This document shows, piece by piece, positions 63,957 to 64,000 of a stretch of DNA of 64,000 nucleotides. How positions within the stretch are numbered: position 1 is the stretch's first letter; every line of letters begins with the position of its first letter. Source of the stretch: Sphingomonas sp. IC-56. GTDB lineage: Bacteria > Pseudomonadota > Alphaproteobacteria > Sphingomonadales > Sphingomonadaceae. The stretch spans positions 20,430 to 84,429 of the forward strand of contig NZ_JAJNDV010000012.1 of the NCBI RefSeq assembly GCF_021043375.1, written 5' to 3'. The notes beneath the pieces were generated by a model that ran no database searches, was not told where the DNA came from, and was given only the letters and a program-made list of their open reading frames with translations. The position numbers were made by a program, and so were the translations under genes.

Positions 63957-64000
63957 CCGCCGCGGGCGGCGTGACCTCCACGTCGTTCGCCGGTGTGGGC
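63893..64000. repeat. Perfect 42-nt inverted repeat at the window end
   Basis: GCCCACACCGGCGAACGACG (63893-63912), continuing to 63934, is exactly mirrored by 63959-64000 (ending CGTCGTTCGCCGGTGTGGGC). The spacer is 24 nt and holds the ogr stop codon. The repeat reaches the last base, so it may extend further. As a natural element it would be an extraordinarily strong hairpin; as an artefact it would be a fold-back junction. Confidence 0.9.

Overview
The window looks like chromosomal DNA of a sphingomonad (Alphaproteobacteria, probably Sphingomonas or a close relative). GC is high, GTG and TTG starts and ATGA/GTGA overlaps are common, the core enzymes read as alphaproteobacterial, and hairpin repeats of a type common in sphingomonad intergenic DNA recur. 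This identification is from recognition only; no database search was possible.

Positions 1-25000 are ordinary chromosome. They hold a GGDEF/EAL c-di-GMP protein, parC, the purine genes purC-purS-purQ, a queuosine-precursor transporter, tRNA-Arg(UCU), an orphan ParA operon with a SPOR-domain protein, a second SPOR protein, envelope and transport proteins, a GH11 xylanase, serB/miaA back to back, the branched-chain operon ilvB-ilvH-ilvC, YceI, a pterin/folate cluster (folE-SDR-folB), a Tat-exported SDR and leuA.

Positions 25000-37700 hold a BLUF photoreceptor and then a dense glycan cluster. Two divergent units with mostly 4-nt overlaps encode two nucleotide-sugar epimerases, a GT4 glycosyltransferase and three consecutive CgeB-like glycosyltransferases on the plus strand, and a histidine phosphatase, a CmoB-like methyltransferase and an unusual glycosidase on the minus strand. 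A nearby Zn-alcohol dehydrogenase/Gfo-Idh-MocA pair probably belongs to the same pathway. The glycosidase reads as a circularly permuted clan GH-A barrel, with its catalytic NEP motif at residue 9. Two minus-strand promoters resemble the alphaproteobacterial general-stress (EcfG) consensus.

Positions 37700-49500 return to housekeeping: a flavoprotein, a DEAD-box helicase, TerC, an M28 peptidase, the trehalose operon otsB-GH15-otsA and psd.

From about 49550 the character changes. A 3' fragment of a tRNA-Lys(UUU) gene marks a probable att site, and everything to its right looks accessory: a replication-initiator-like HTH protein, a P2-type tail gene (gpD) pseudogene, a YedK/HMCES gene killed by one stop codon, hypotheticals, an XRE-ImmA/IrrE protein, and then a phage control region. 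That region has a CI/S24 repressor divergent from a YdaS/Cro-like protein across palindromic operators, followed by an Ogr/Delta late activator. Directly downstream of the repressor and on the same strand lies a three-gene cassette (SIR2-like protein, lipoprotein, four-helix membrane protein). It is my best candidate for an undescribed phage-borne defence or superinfection-exclusion system. The window ends inside a perfect 42-nt inverted repeat.
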